Below are positions 31,345-41,794 of a stretch of 64,000 nt of DNA, piece after piece. The stretch lies in the NCBI GenBank assembly GCA_963693315.1, contig OY856188.1:145974945-146038944 (forward strand), read 5' to 3'. This DNA is from Diogma glabrata. Lineage: Eukaryota; Arthropoda; Insecta; Diptera; Cylindrotomidae. The position numbers and the translations under genes are program-made. The notes under the pieces were generated by a model. That model had not been told where the DNA came from, made no database searches, and saw only the letters and a program-made list of their open reading frames with translations. Numbering within the stretch: position 1 is the stretch's first letter; every line of letters starts with the position of its first letter.

Positions 31345-32214
31345 GTGCATAAATTTCAATATCTGAAGGGACTTCTTAAAGATGAAGCGGCAGCACTAGT
31401 TCGACATATCGCGGTAACGGATGCAAACTACATCGAAGCATGGGAAAAAATAAAATCAAGGTACGACAAAAAAAAGCTGGTAATAAATTCCTTGATAAAA
31501 CAATTTGTTGATCAGCCAGCAATTACAAAAATGTCAGCTAAAACCCTTCATCAAATGGTTGACACATCCGATGAGGTTCTCAGGGGGTTAAAGGTGCTGG
31601 GTGCAGAAGCAGAAAAAAGAGACCCGTGGTTGATTCACATTTTGCTAAGTAAACTGGATAGCACTACAAAGCAAGCATGGGCTAACGAAACGGCTGAGGA
31701 AAACTTTCCTTCAATGGAAAGGTTTTTTAAATTTTTAAACAGAAGAAGTGATTCCCTGGATGCAACGGCTGATACCAGAATACCAGCAACAATGAGCAAT
31801 ATGCGCGTTAAGGCTCTCCACACCACTTACACTGAAGTATCTTGTGTTAATTGTTTCAAAGATCATCCTCTCAGCAAATGCGAGCAATTTCTTACTTTAG
31901 ATGTGCACAAGAGACGAGGATTGGCAGCAGAAAAGAAGCTCTGTTTTAATTGTTTATCACCTACTCACCAGGCAATAGCTTGCAGGTCTAGATACCGATG
32001 TAATAAATGCCACCGAAAACATCACTCATCTTTGCATTCTGAAGTCGTGCCGAAAGTCGAAGAAACAAAACCAGCGAGCAGCAACACAGTGAATATTTCA
32101 GATGCTGGGTCAGAATGTATTCAAACTTGTCATGCAGCAGCATCACGTTTCCAATCATTACTCCCAACAGCGATGGTTAAGGTTACTGATCAATTTGGAA
32201 ACATGCAAAGATGT
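31345..32214 (+). pseudogene. BEL Gag, capsid and zinc-knuckle part
   Basis: Continues Gag in the shifted frame: KFQYLKGLLKDEAAALV, YDKKKLVINSLIKQF, then CCHC-type knuckles CVNCFKDHPLSKC, CFNCLSPTHQAIAC and CNKCHRKHHSSLH typical of BEL/Pao. The homologous reading extends upstream of the first Met. At 32214 it is cut by element C; the last four codons of the frame come from C's LTR. Gag-Pol resumes in frame at 42766. Confidence 0.85.
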
Positions 32215-33215
32215 ATTATGTTGGACCTTTGTTAACTAATATATTTAAAAGGAATTTACCCGGGATAAAATCGAATCGTAAATTTGGGAATCTCTTAAAT
32301 TTTATATAATTAGCCTGACATTCCAAAGAGAATAATTAAACTAAAATTAATATATATATTTACAATAAATACCTTAAATTATTAACTGTTGATTGATGAT
32401 CTGGTTCTAATTTTTCAATTCCCTTGACTAGCGTTTGATCAACTAATTATATTGGATGAACTAATTTGTGAACATCAGTTGTTGCTGTTGAATTACACCT
32501 TCGTTGTTCGAAATGCCCAATTGAACATTGCATTTGATCCTTTAACTTTTCATTTATACATCTGCCTTTGAATCCATGCGGTTTCAACAACCGGAAAACC
32601 CATCAAACAAACGATTGTCTCTAACTGTGGTAATAGCTTCGATCACTGTTATCCTTGCTATTCATACTTTCGATAACATCATTGGATACTTTATCTTCAT
32701 ATACTGCCACTTTTATAAAGCAGATTTCTTTTAAGATAAATTAAGTAAAAAAACTTAATGAAAACAAGAATGAAAAACTTCAGAAAAAATGTATATATGT
32801 AATCCAAATCACACACTAATGAAAACAGTGTTAACTTTTTTGTTTGATTTAATGTTTAATAACAAAAAACAATTGAACATTTTCTTTTGAAAAGCAAAAA
32901 TGGAATGAATCTTTTTTAAATTGCAAAATGTGATTTTGCTTTTGACATCTTATGATGTCAAAACAAAATCGGGTATTCTTCAAAATTCAGCAATGATTAA
33001 CACGACATCTGTTCATTAGTATTGGAAATAAAAATTTAGTACGTTCGTTGGCTTTTTATAATATATTCAAAATCAATTAGCAGTTAAGTTGGGAAAATTT
33101 TAAAAGTACTATTAATGTAAAAATGAACGGAAATTAATGTAATACATTTCTATTGAATTGAAAACAAAGAGGAATTTGATTTTATTATTGTTTTGCGATT
33201 ATTGCGATCGTTACA
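32215..33215 (-). repeat. 3' LTR of element C
   Basis: 1001 bp. Relative to the other LTR it carries an extra 30 bases near 32442-32472 (TAATTATATTGGATGAACTA and the following bases). One substitution (GGGTATTC versus GGGTAATC) was noticed. Confidence 0.9.
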
Positions 33216-33539
33216 CCATGAATTCAAGGTAGAAACCAAGATTTTTACTCTTGAAATCACAAAAACGTCGCCATCCCCTCCATGACAGAAAACCACCGAA
33301 CTACTTCCACCTATTAAACTGTATCTGGGATCGAGATACCCACAGTCACCGGCGTCAAGACCGATGACCGGTTCCAACACTCATGAAGTCCTTAAGAACT
33401 TCACTGAGTATTGAGACCGACCATCCATCCGAACGCCAGCACCATGGACACCCCGATACAACCAGTAAGTATGACCTGAAGATGTGAACCCCAGAGACGA
33501 CAATCAGCCAGAGGAACAACCCTACCTAACGAAAAGACA
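33216..33539 (-). other. Element C 3' untranslated region
   Basis: 324 bases between the pol stop and the 3' LTR. The short ORF crossing into the LTR has no recognisable domain; there is no env. A clear polypurine tract is not visible. Confidence 0.6.
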
Positions 33540-36500
33540 TCATTCCCTGATGTCTTTCGCGTGATGGACTCCAAGATTCTTACCGCTCATATCTGTGCAC
33601 TCGTAGAGTACATTTCCGATCTTAGTCTTAATCATTGCAGGTAAGAACTTTGGAGCCAATTTTGCCGAGAACTTTTTTGTAGCGTCACTCAAATGATGTT
33701 GCCGTACATACACACGTTGTTGTGGTTGAAAAGTCCGTAGTTTAGATCGCAGGTTATACTGATGTTGCGACTTATTGAAAGCGGCTTTTAAATTTTGTTG
33801 AACCCGGTTCCTGAGCAGAGTCAAATGATCAGAGCGTTCTATTTCTTCACCAGCATCTTCACCAAGCTTGTGTAGTGATCTCAACAAATGGTAAGTATTT
33901 CCATCCGAGATTGGATGTTGACCAAATAATAAATAGTACGGTGAGTACTTGGTAGCAGAATGTACTGCAGCCCGCAGTGCATATGCGATTTCACCAATTT
34001 GTGAGTCCCACTTGGTATGTTGACCTTTAATGAACGCTCGAATTGCTGCTAAAACTGACCTATTGACCCGCTCTGACGCGTTACTTTGAGGACTATAAAC
34101 ACCGGTCCTAATGTGTTTAATGCCGAAACCTGACAAAAGATTTTGAAAGTTCCTACTAGTGAACTGTTTGCCATTGTCACTGTGCAGAAACTCTGGTACC
34201 CCATATGTAAGAAACACTTCATTCCTTAGAAAAGCATTCACCTTCGGTGAAGTTGCGTTTCTAAGTGGTTTCAGCAGTACAAACTTCGTAGCCTGATCCA
34301 GAACTATCAATAACACCGTATTCCCAAGTGTAGAACGAGGATACGGTCCCAAAAAATCTATATAGACTCTCTGCCATGGACGTGCTGTTTCGAATTGATA
34401 TTGCATCGGAGGACGCAATATCTGATTCGTAGCTTTTGTTTGTTTACATGTGTCGCAGGACACAACATAGTTGTGTACCTGTGACGCCATGCCCGGCCAA
34501 TAATAAAGACGTCGAAGTAATTCTAAAGTCTTCTTAACACCTCCATGAGCAGCAGTACTATCATCGTGATGTTTCTGAATCATGTTTGAAGTCATCGGTT
34601 TTGGTACCCAGAGTTTCCACACAGGAACATCGTTGGGTATTGCATCAGATCTTGGCTCAATACGTATGTATAGCTTATCATCCACGACTTTAACAGATGG
34701 AAAGTCCTTAGGAGATGATTGAACTTTAGCTATCATATCCGTATATTCCTTGTGCCGATAACCTTCATTGTCGATCTTAATTTCACTGATGTGATGTACT
34801 AATGCTTCCGTCAATTCCTCGTGTGTATCGTCATAAAGACGAGATAGAGCATCAGGGACTATATTTTGGGTACCTTTTTGGTGGACAATGGTAAAATCCA
34901 TATGTTGGAGTTTTAGGCTCCACCTAGCCAGACGGCCACTCAAGTCCTTCTGTGACATAAGCCACTTCAGACTTGAGTGATCAGTCACAATTGTAAATCG
35001 GTGACCTTCAACATAGCCCCTGAATTTCTTCACACTCAGAATTGCCGCAAGACATTCAAGCTCAGAAACAGAATAATTCCTTTGAGCTCTATTTAATTTC
35101 TTCGACATGAAGGCTATCGGACACTCTCGTCCGTCAGTATCAACCTGATACAACACACTACCTATCCCTGTCAGACTTGCATCGCATCTAATAAAGAACT
35201 CTTTATTATAATCAGGGTTAATTAATACTGGTGCTGTAGTCAGCAATCGTTTTAAATTTTCGAAAGCAGCTTGAGCTTCTAATGTCCATTTCAATTTTCC
35301 CGAACTCTTTTTTAATAAATCTGTAATTGGTGATACCACGCTTGCATAATTTGGTATGAAACGTTGGTACCAACCAGCCATTCCCAATAAACGTCGTATC
35401 TGTTTTACTGTAGATGGAGCTGGGTACTCTGCTACAGCTCTTACCTTGTCAGGGTCTGTTCGAAGACCATCTCCACCAACCAAAAATCCCAAGTATTTCA
35501 CCTCTCTCAGAACAAATTTACTTTTCTTGAGGTTTATTGTTAACCCAGCCGCTCTTAACAATGAAGAGACTTTGGACAGCAATTCCATATGTTCCTGGAA
35601 CGTGGAAGAGACTACCAATAGATCATCTAAATAAACAAAGACATTTTCGTGATATTGATGTGGTATCACTTTGTGCATTAGCCGACACATTGTCTGGGGA
35701 GCATTGCACAATCCAAAGGGCATAACCCGGAATTGATACAATGGACGACCAGGCACTGTGAAGGCTGTCTTGTCTCTAGATGCTTCTGCCAGAGGAATCT
35801 GCCAGAAAGCATCTTTGAGATCAATACTTGAAATGTACTTTGTGCTATTTAGACGACCTAGTAAGCCATCAATCAAGGGAAGTGGGTAAGCGTCCTTTTT
35901 CGTTAGTGAATTGACACGACGGCTATCAATACATAATCTGTTTTTACTAGATTCTTTTTGTACCAAAACCACTGGCGAGCACCAAGAACTGTTAGACTCT
36001 TCGATCACGCCCATTTGAAGCATTCGGTCAAGTTCGGCATAGACCTTTAGTTGAACAGCCGGCGATGTGGGATAGTGTCTCTGTTTAACAGGTGCACTAT
36101 CACCAACATCGATGACATGTTCAACCAAAGAAGTCTTTCCGAGTCCAGACACTTCAAATGACGGGAATGAATCCTTGATCATATCCAGTTCATGTTGCTG
36201 ATCAGTGGTGAGGTTATGTGTATTAAAAGTTTGTAGCTCTGTGCGAGTCAGTTCACTAACAAAAGATGGAACAATACCGAATTTCTCCCAGAAATCTATG
36301 CCCAGGTAGAGCTCTTCTCGTAATCCAGGGACAATATGGAACCGCATTGGTTTAGTGGAGCCATTCACTATTATTGGAATTTCGATGTAACCCAAAATTT
36401 TATTTGCAGTACCATCTGCCGTACGAATACACGAAGTGTACTTACGGTAAGTTGTACCTGCTGATTCCAATAATTCCAAGGAATTTCTTCCAAGTATAGT

Positions 36501-36860
36501 GATTGACGCTCCACTATCCAATAGACCTGAAATATGTTTGTCCAAAATTTTTATTGTTAGTCGCGGCCGAGGATCCTTTGTTTCTGAAAGGATAGATGAA
36601 ATACAAGCTTTACGAAATAATTTCCTCATCCTCCAATATCTAATGTTACGTTCAAGACGTCTAAAATATGTTCGATGTAATGATGGGAAATTAAATGTAC
36701 TGGGTGATTTTATTCTGGTTTCCTGAGTGGTGATCGATCGTCCTGCGTTGCTACATCTCTCGTCGTTTTCTTCGGGCTCATTGGATGTTGAACCGAGGGT
36801 ACCATCCCCGAAGCATGTACTCTCGGACGGTAGTTTACCGACGGGTGACAATATGAACAA
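33540..36860 (-). CDS. Element C pol: protease, RT, RNase H, integrase (intact)
   Basis: 1106 residues without interruption. In order: protease GLLDSGASITILGR with flap segment RTADGTANKILGY; the VPGLREELYLGIDFW bridge; RT with KDAYPLPLIDGLLGRL, MPFGLCNAPQTM and VYLDDLLVV; RNase H (IRCDASLTGIGSVLYQ, TDHSSLKWLMSQKDL); integrase zinc finger; and DDE core (YIDFLGPYP, FLHSDNGKQFTS, SPQSNASERVNRS). It lies in the -1 frame relative to gag and overlaps it by 151 bases; the first codons of the frame precede the likely slip site, so translation probably starts by frameshifting. All catalytic residues are in place, so activity is plausible. Confidence 0.95.
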   Translation of the reverse strand: MFILSPVGKLPSESTCFGDGTLGSTSNEPEENDERCSNAGRSITTQETRIKSPSTFNFPSLHRTYFRRLERNIRYWRMRKLFRKACISSILSETKDPRPRLTIKILDKHISGLLDSGASITILGRNSLELLESAGTTYRKYTSCIRTADGTANKILGYIEIPIIVNGSTKPMRFHIVPGLREELYLGIDFWEKFGIVPSFVSELTRTELQTFNTHNLTTDQQHELDMIKDSFPSFEVSGLGKTSLVEHVIDVGDSAPVKQRHYPTSPAVQLKVYAELDRMLQMGVIEESNSSWCSPVVLVQKESSKNRLCIDSRRVNSLTKKDAYPLPLIDGLLGRLNSTKYISSIDLKDAFWQIPLAEASRDKTAFTVPGRPLYQFRVMPFGLCNAPQTMCRLMHKVIPHQYHENVFVYLDDLLVVSSTFQEHMELLSKVSSLLRAAGLTINLKKSKFVLREVKYLGFLVGGDGLRTDPDKVRAVAEYPAPSTVKQIRRLLGMAGWYQRFIPNYASVVSPITDLLKKSSGKLKWTLEAQAAFENLKRLLTTAPVLINPDYNKEFFIRCDASLTGIGSVLYQVDTDGRECPIAFMSKKLNRAQRNYSVSELECLAAILSVKKFRGYVEGHRFTIVTDHSSLKWLMSQKDLSGRLARWSLKLQHMDFTIVHQKGTQNIVPDALSRLYDDTHEELTEALVHHISEIKIDNEGYRHKEYTDMIAKVQSSPKDFPSVKVVDDKLYIRIEPRSDAIPNDVPVWKLWVPKPMTSNMIQKHHDDSTAAHGGVKKTLELLRRLYYWPGMASQVHNYVVSCDTCKQTKATNQILRPPMQYQFETARPWQRVYIDFLGPYPRSTLGNTVLLIVLDQATKFVLLKPLRNATSPKVNAFLRNEVFLTYGVPEFLHSDNGKQFTSRNFQNLLSGFGIKHIRTGVYSPQSNASERVNRSVLAAIRAFIKGQHTKWDSQIGEIAYALRAAVHSATKYSPYYLLFGQHPISDGNTYHLLRSLHKLGEDAGEEIERSDHLTLLRNRVQQNLKAAFNKSQHQYNLRSKLRTFQPQQRVYVRQHHLSDATKKFSAKLAPKFLPAMIKTKIGNVLYECTDMSGKNLGVHHAKDIRE

Positions 36861-38509
36861 TTTGCATATATAACGTCCGGCTTATTACATTTCCAGCAGT
36901 GCAATTTTATCCGATTCTTAGAGCAATCAGGAGCTCGATGACCGTTTACTCCACATCTGAAACATACTATTGGTTGTCTGGATATTGATGGACCAGGTTG
37001 ACTGTTGTCAAATGTTATGCTAGGTCGCTGCAATATCCGTCTCTGTGTTGAATCCACCGCATCAATATATCCATGTTGTTCTGCTTCAGCATCCACCTCA
37101 TAATCATCCATTTGTTGTACCTCGCTAATTCTTAAATTTGATGTTCTGGTTGGAACTGGTGTGGACCACAAACGTTCAAACTTCTGACATAGAGTCCGAA
37201 GTTCATCAATAGAATGTATTGTTGCTGCAAGTGTAGCATTTTTGAGCTCCACACTCAATCCCTCCCGAGCAATCTCTAGCATTTCACGGTCAGCAAATGG
37301 ACGTGCTAAGCGACGGTTTAACGAACCAATCTCCACTAGATATTCGTATACGCTCTCCTTTGACTTTTGTTTGCGGTTCAGAAGAACGCGCAAGATCGCC
37401 TTATCATCAGTGAGCGTACCGAAGGTTTGTAGGAGTCCCTCCCTTAGCACTGGATAGGTCACCACCTCATGTTCATGAGTTAAGTTCAAATAGTATCTGT
37501 CGGCAGCCCCCTTGAGATACCGTGGAACGATAGACCTAAGGTCGTCCCAGTTCACACGGTCCCTCCTGGCAGCCGCCTCAACTCTGTGAACGAACTCATG
37601 AACATCAGGAGAGTGACCATCTCCTGTGAAGGTTGGAACCCAATTTGAGTCATAACGACTCAAATTGTTCCCACGAACCCCTCGGTACTCCACTGGTGCT
37701 AACGCTGGAGCCGCGTCACGCCATACCTGAGGAGGTTGGTTGTATGGTGGTGGTGCTGTTAGTGGAGCTTGTGGATATAATGGTGGTGGTTGTACCTGTG
37801 GTACTGATGGATAATTTAATGATAATTGCGGTTGTACTAATGCTGGACTATTGTGTATGTGTTCAGCTTGGAGTGATGGACCCAATTGTGGTATTGCAAA
37901 GTCCTCTGCTCTCAAACCTGATTGCTGAAAATATGCCGGTGGTAATTGATCCGACCGTCTCTGTTGTTGATGGTCTGTACGATTCAGACTATTTATTGTC
38001 TCAGTTATTGGCTGTACTGGGATCGGTGTGGATCTCTCACCTGGTCGAAAAGCAGGTGAAGCAGATGGAGCAGATGATACTCCTGGTTTATTTTGTATAA
38101 TTGGACGTGTTGACAGTGATCCTATTATATCCCAAGCGCGTGACAATTGCGAGATAGCGTAGGTGCGGGCTTCTTGCAAGTCATTGCGAGGACCCAACCT
38201 ATTCATCCTACCTGTATAATGCAACACTCGATTCGCCAAACCATCTAAGAAGATCTGATTAACCGGTGGTTGAAGTCGACGTACCTGATCTAAAACAACT
38301 TGTGCTGCCTGCACCACCGTTTGAGACTCAGCTACCAAGTCTCTCGCATGAGATACCGTTACTGGAACTGCACCATGATTTACGTGGTTTCGCAGTTCCT
38401 CTGCCCAATTGACCCCTCTAAAATCCACACCCCGAACCAGACATTCGATCTGCAGTTCACTGGATTCCAAACCATAGAACGGATGGTCCACGCCAATGTG
38501 ACTTGACAT
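36710..38509 (-). CDS. Element C Gag
   Basis: 599 residues. The N-terminus (LESSELQIECLVRGVDFRGV) resembles the short SAP-like helix pair seen at the start of other arthropod Gags, but no RING finger is present, unlike element A. A long Pro/Gln-rich linker precedes a capsid-like region (YDSNWVPTFTGDGHSPDVHE, LKGAADRYYL, LLNRKQKSKESVYEYL). Near residue 520 are the knuckles CFRCGVNGHRAPDC and CWKCNKPDVIYANCSYC. The second knuckle pattern parallels that of element A. The start ATG 38509 follows the leader and the frame is uninterrupted. Confidence 0.92.
   Translation of the reverse strand: MSSHIGVDHPFYGLESSELQIECLVRGVDFRGVNWAEELRNHVNHGAVPVTVSHARDLVAESQTVVQAAQVVLDQVRRLQPPVNQIFLDGLANRVLHYTGRMNRLGPRNDLQEARTYAISQLSRAWDIIGSLSTRPIIQNKPGVSSAPSASPAFRPGERSTPIPVQPITETINSLNRTDHQQQRRSDQLPPAYFQQSGLRAEDFAIPQLGPSLQAEHIHNSPALVQPQLSLNYPSVPQVQPPPLYPQAPLTAPPPYNQPPQVWRDAAPALAPVEYRGVRGNNLSRYDSNWVPTFTGDGHSPDVHEFVHRVEAAARRDRVNWDDLRSIVPRYLKGAADRYYLNLTHEHEVVTYPVLREGLLQTFGTLTDDKAILRVLLNRKQKSKESVYEYLVEIGSLNRRLARPFADREMLEIAREGLSVELKNATLAATIHSIDELRTLCQKFERLWSTPVPTRTSNLRISEVQQMDDYEVDAEAEQHGYIDAVDSTQRRILQRPSITFDNSQPGPSISRQPIVCFRCGVNGHRAPDCSKNRIKLHCWKCNKPDVIYANCSYCHPSVNYRPRVHASGMVPSVQHPMSPKKTTRDVATQDDRSPLRKPE
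36793..36839 (-). promoter_or_regulatory. Probable -1 frameshift signal at gag/pol of element C
   Basis: In the gag frame the codons TCG GTA AAC give the heptamer G GTA AAC (36839-36833). After a 6-base spacer comes a stem, CCGAGAGTAC (36826-36817) pairing with GTACCCTCGG (36802-36793) with one mismatch and a 14-base loop. A -1 slip enters the pol frame. The heptamer is not perfectly canonical at its first triplet. Confidence 0.55.
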
Positions 38510-40734
38510 TTTGATGGTAAAATTGATAGAATCCAGAATTCACAATAAAAAAACGTCAACACCAATAATAAAACCAATTCCAACTAGAAAAAAGGTGGAG
38601 TTAATTCGCCCGGAAAAATTCGTCCGATGGAAGTTGTAAAACGCAAAGAAATGAGAAAAAAAACAACGAACGCCCCAATTCAAAAAAAAGACACAAAAAC
38701 CTTTTTGTAAAAACAACCTTGTACAAGAACAAAAAAAAACCGCTGTCGCCGCTAATCTTTACTGAATCTTTTACAAAAGTTCCTAAAATATTGTATGTGT
38801 AAAAATATAATTTATTTATTTAATTTCAGATATACTGAAATATATATATATACCTAAAATTAGTTATTGACGATAGCACCCCTAAAAATATTTATTTATT
38901 TTAAAAAAAAAATTGAAAAATAAAAAATATTCAAAAGAATGTTTATTTATTGGATGCACCCTCCTAACTTTGAAATATTGATTTATTTTTTTTAAAAAAA
39001 TAAAAAATATTTATTTATATCTTGACGTAAAGCTTAATTAAGAAAATTTATTTATTTAGTTACCTAAAATTAACTTAAATTTTAAAAAAAATTATTTATT
39101 TAATAAAAATTTTATTTATTTTTATTTATTTTATTTTTATTTTTATTTAATAATTAGATAAGAGATTCCCAAAGTCAAGACTCGTCTGGAGACAATTGTA
39201 AAAAGTAGGTATGGTACAATTTCCATTTTGTTTAAATTTGAATTCCCGCGTTCGCGAGCCCACTCCAACAATGCATGTGAGAACTGACTAGAAAAGCCCC
39301 TAACGACCAGATTCTACAGAACAGATTCTCCCCAACCTAATAAAACAATCACAACTGTCACGATTAGACACTAGGTCCATTTCTACTGACCCAGTTGTGC
39401 TTGTTTAACCTACAAATAAATTACAACTAAACCTAATGCGAAAGTTGAAGAACGCTCCCGAGCACCAGACTTCAAATCCTAAACTCTATGAAAAATTGTT
39501 TTATTGTAAAAGCTAAGTGGAAAAGTGGAAAAGTTTTTGAATTTGTTTGAGGTGAAGCCTCTGATCCTGAAAGCAAAAGTATAATTGGTTCTTCTCTTCA
39601 TTACACCGAAGAAGCCTCTGAGCAAGGAATGGTACTACTGGTTTGCACCTAAGTACAAACACAGCAACACCACTCCTCGTCCCTGAGAACTCCCTCGCTG
39701 AATGAAGAGAAGAAACCAATGTTCTTCGATCGCATAACCCCGATGGCCATAGGCGATCTAAGAACGACATCAATGTTAAAGAGTGAAGCTCTATGGATGG
39801 CTTTTTAGGCCTACCGCTGGGAAAAGTGAATCAATAAACCTAAATAATATATAACTTATCCATAATCTAAATAATTTCTTATTTAAAAATGCTAAATCGA
39901 AACATGAAATACATAATATGTGTTAATAAAGTTTTACATGAAATTAATTAAATTTAATCTTCAGACTAAATAATAAATTGGTAATTTAAAAAAAAATTAC
40001 GATTATTTTAAATTCAAAACTAAGCTTACTAATTTTTAAGTTATTAACTCTAATATATTTGTTTAGGTTAAATCTTTCGCTTTATTTATTGTATCCAAAA
40101 CAAAAATAAATGTTAGCTAAAAATAATTATTTCTATATTTATACCACTTTTTAAAATTAATCGCAATGAAAAAATAATTCTAAAAAAAAATGGTGGTAGC
40201 TAAAATGGACTCATACGAGATCTGTATACGTACATTAGCGGATCAATATGATGACAAATGTAGAGATATTGATTTGGGTCCGGCTCACTCTATAAAGTTG
40301 ATGGGAATTAATTATTTTCAATTGTACTTCCATAAACATAGACCAATAATACTTTGAAAGTAGTGACGAAAGATTTAAACTTATACAAAACTGTTGAAAA
40401 GCTGTTTGGTCAATGTTAACCTTTATTACGTTAATAACATCCTAAAACTCATAGAAACATGACTTAACCACAATCAGAAAAACATACGATTAATTTCATA
40501 TATAAATTAATTGCATCATCCAAAAATATGTACAATATATAAACAAATATATGTACAATATGTACATGGTAGCATAAAAAAATTCAAAAAAAGCTGCTTC
40601 CCCAAAGCGGTTTTTTCTTTTTTTCCAAATTAAAAAAAACAATTAGTATTACTAAAAGCAAATGACAGCACAAAAAAACAATCTCCAAAAAAAATTGCTG
40701 TCCCAAAACGGTTTTTTTTCAAACAAGCAACCAC
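38510..40734 (-). other. Element C leader between the extra ORF and gag
   Basis: AT-rich with ATTTATTT runs (38810-39150). It contains one long stem (39584-39602 with 39701-39720; ATTGGTTCTTCTCTTCATT versus its complement with one bulged A) enclosing a GC-richer loop of about 98 bases. No gene-like frame other than short ORFs. Confidence 0.6.
39584..39720 (-). promoter_or_regulatory. Long stem-loop in the element C leader
   Basis: A 19-bp near-perfect inverted repeat with a single bulge closes a loop that is GC-richer than its AT-rich surroundings. It could be a packaging, transport or translation element of the genomic RNA; this is inference from position and structure. Confidence 0.45.
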
Positions 40735-41271
40735 TTAACTAATTATACAGTGAGGGACAGGGGCCTCCTGTGGACCAATCCACTCCTCTACCTGTCGCAT
40801 GGTCGGTGAGATGGGAACCACCTCAACCAGCTCCTCTATTTGAGTACTCTTGGTCGAGGAAGCTCCCAGCTCCACGACCAAGCGACTCTCCTTCTCCTTC
40901 TTCCTCCTCTCCTTTCTCTTCAGGTGTGAGCTCCTGTTTCTCTTGACCCGTCTCCTCTCACGCCAGCCCACATTCACTTCCTCATCCACTCCATTCAGCT
41001 CCTCATCCACTATCTCACAAATCAAATCATCCAGAAACTCATCATATTTTTCTTCGTAAATATCATCCATCAATTCCAAAAATATTTTATGTTTTACCTC
41101 ATCCAGAATCACATTTATCATTCCATCCACTACATTCCTCGCCTCAACCATTCTCTCTTTTCTCTCCTCATTCGCTCTCCCATCCACCTCATTCATCCAG
41201 GGCTCAAACCCACCTGGCCGACACCTCCTTATCAACCCCTGACCCCTCCTAATTGTATACATTCTTATCAA
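40735..41271 (-). CDS. Extra ORF of element C upstream of gag (unknown, charged protein)
   Basis: A 178-residue uninterrupted frame in the 5' leader, starting about 520 bases inside the 5' LTR edge. I do not recognise it. It has a basic N-terminus (MIRMYTIRRGQGLIRRCRPG), a helical acidic middle (DDIYEEKYDEFLDDLICEI) and a strongly basic segment (RERRRVKRNRSSHLKRKERR, about residues 103-122) that looks like a nuclear-localisation or RNA-binding motif, then a hydrophilic tail. Base composition is richer in GC than the leader around it. It may be an accessory regulatory protein or a captured host segment. Because the element looks intact, real coding is plausible but unproven. Confidence 0.55.
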   Translation of the reverse strand: MIRMYTIRRGQGLIRRCRPGGFEPWMNEVDGRANEERKERMVEARNVVDGMINVILDEVKHKIFLELMDDIYEEKYDEFLDDLICEIVDEELNGVDEEVNVGWRERRRVKRNRSSHLKRKERRKKEKESRLVVELGASSTKSTQIEELVEVVPISPTMRQVEEWIGPQEAPVPHCIIS

Positions 41272-41770
41272 AATTCAAAATATATAATTTCCTAATCAAA
41301 ACGAAACCAATAACTGGTTTATTTCAAGATACACAAAAAGCTGATTGACACCCACGGCCCAAACCGATTGCCACCACCCTATTACCAAAAAACCGCAACT
41401 GGTTTATCCTAAAACTTACAAAGAGAAACGCGGAATTCTTTAAATTTTTGAAAATATAAATTTAGAGTACTTATGATAAATATACACATGAACACCTTAG
41501 AAACTAAGCCTTTATTTTTTCCCTCTAGCTTTTTAACAAAATTTAGCTAAATAAACCGACGCGAAAAACAAACTATTAATCTGAATTGAAATAATCAAAT
41601 AATATATAAATATATAAATATAATAATATAAGATGTTCCACACAAAAAAAGTTTTTTCAAAAAAAAACCGGCTTGCCAACGCCCAACCTGGAAAATATTT
41701 TCCCACCAAATTATTTATATATATATATCTAAAAAAAAATACAAGAAATATAACTGTAATTAACCTAACG

Positions 41771-41791
41771 GGTCCCTTTTGTTCGGCGCTA
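41771..41791 (-). promoter_or_regulatory. Primer-site region of element C
   Basis: On the minus strand AGCGCCGAACAAAAGGGACC follows the 5' LTR by a few bases. It resembles a tRNA-Lys site with an internal change. Confidence 0.55.
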
Positions 41792-41794
41792 GTT

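Noticed and set aside
31635..31826. Antisense ORFs over gag and pol regions throughout the window (for example 44472-44750, 54888-55256, 62585-62866)
   Set aside because: Shadows of the real coding frames with no independent domain evidence.
33150..33380. Possible env or accessory gene downstream of element C pol
   Set aside because: Only 76 codons, crosses into the LTR, with no signal peptide or membrane segment pattern; no env in any element of the window.
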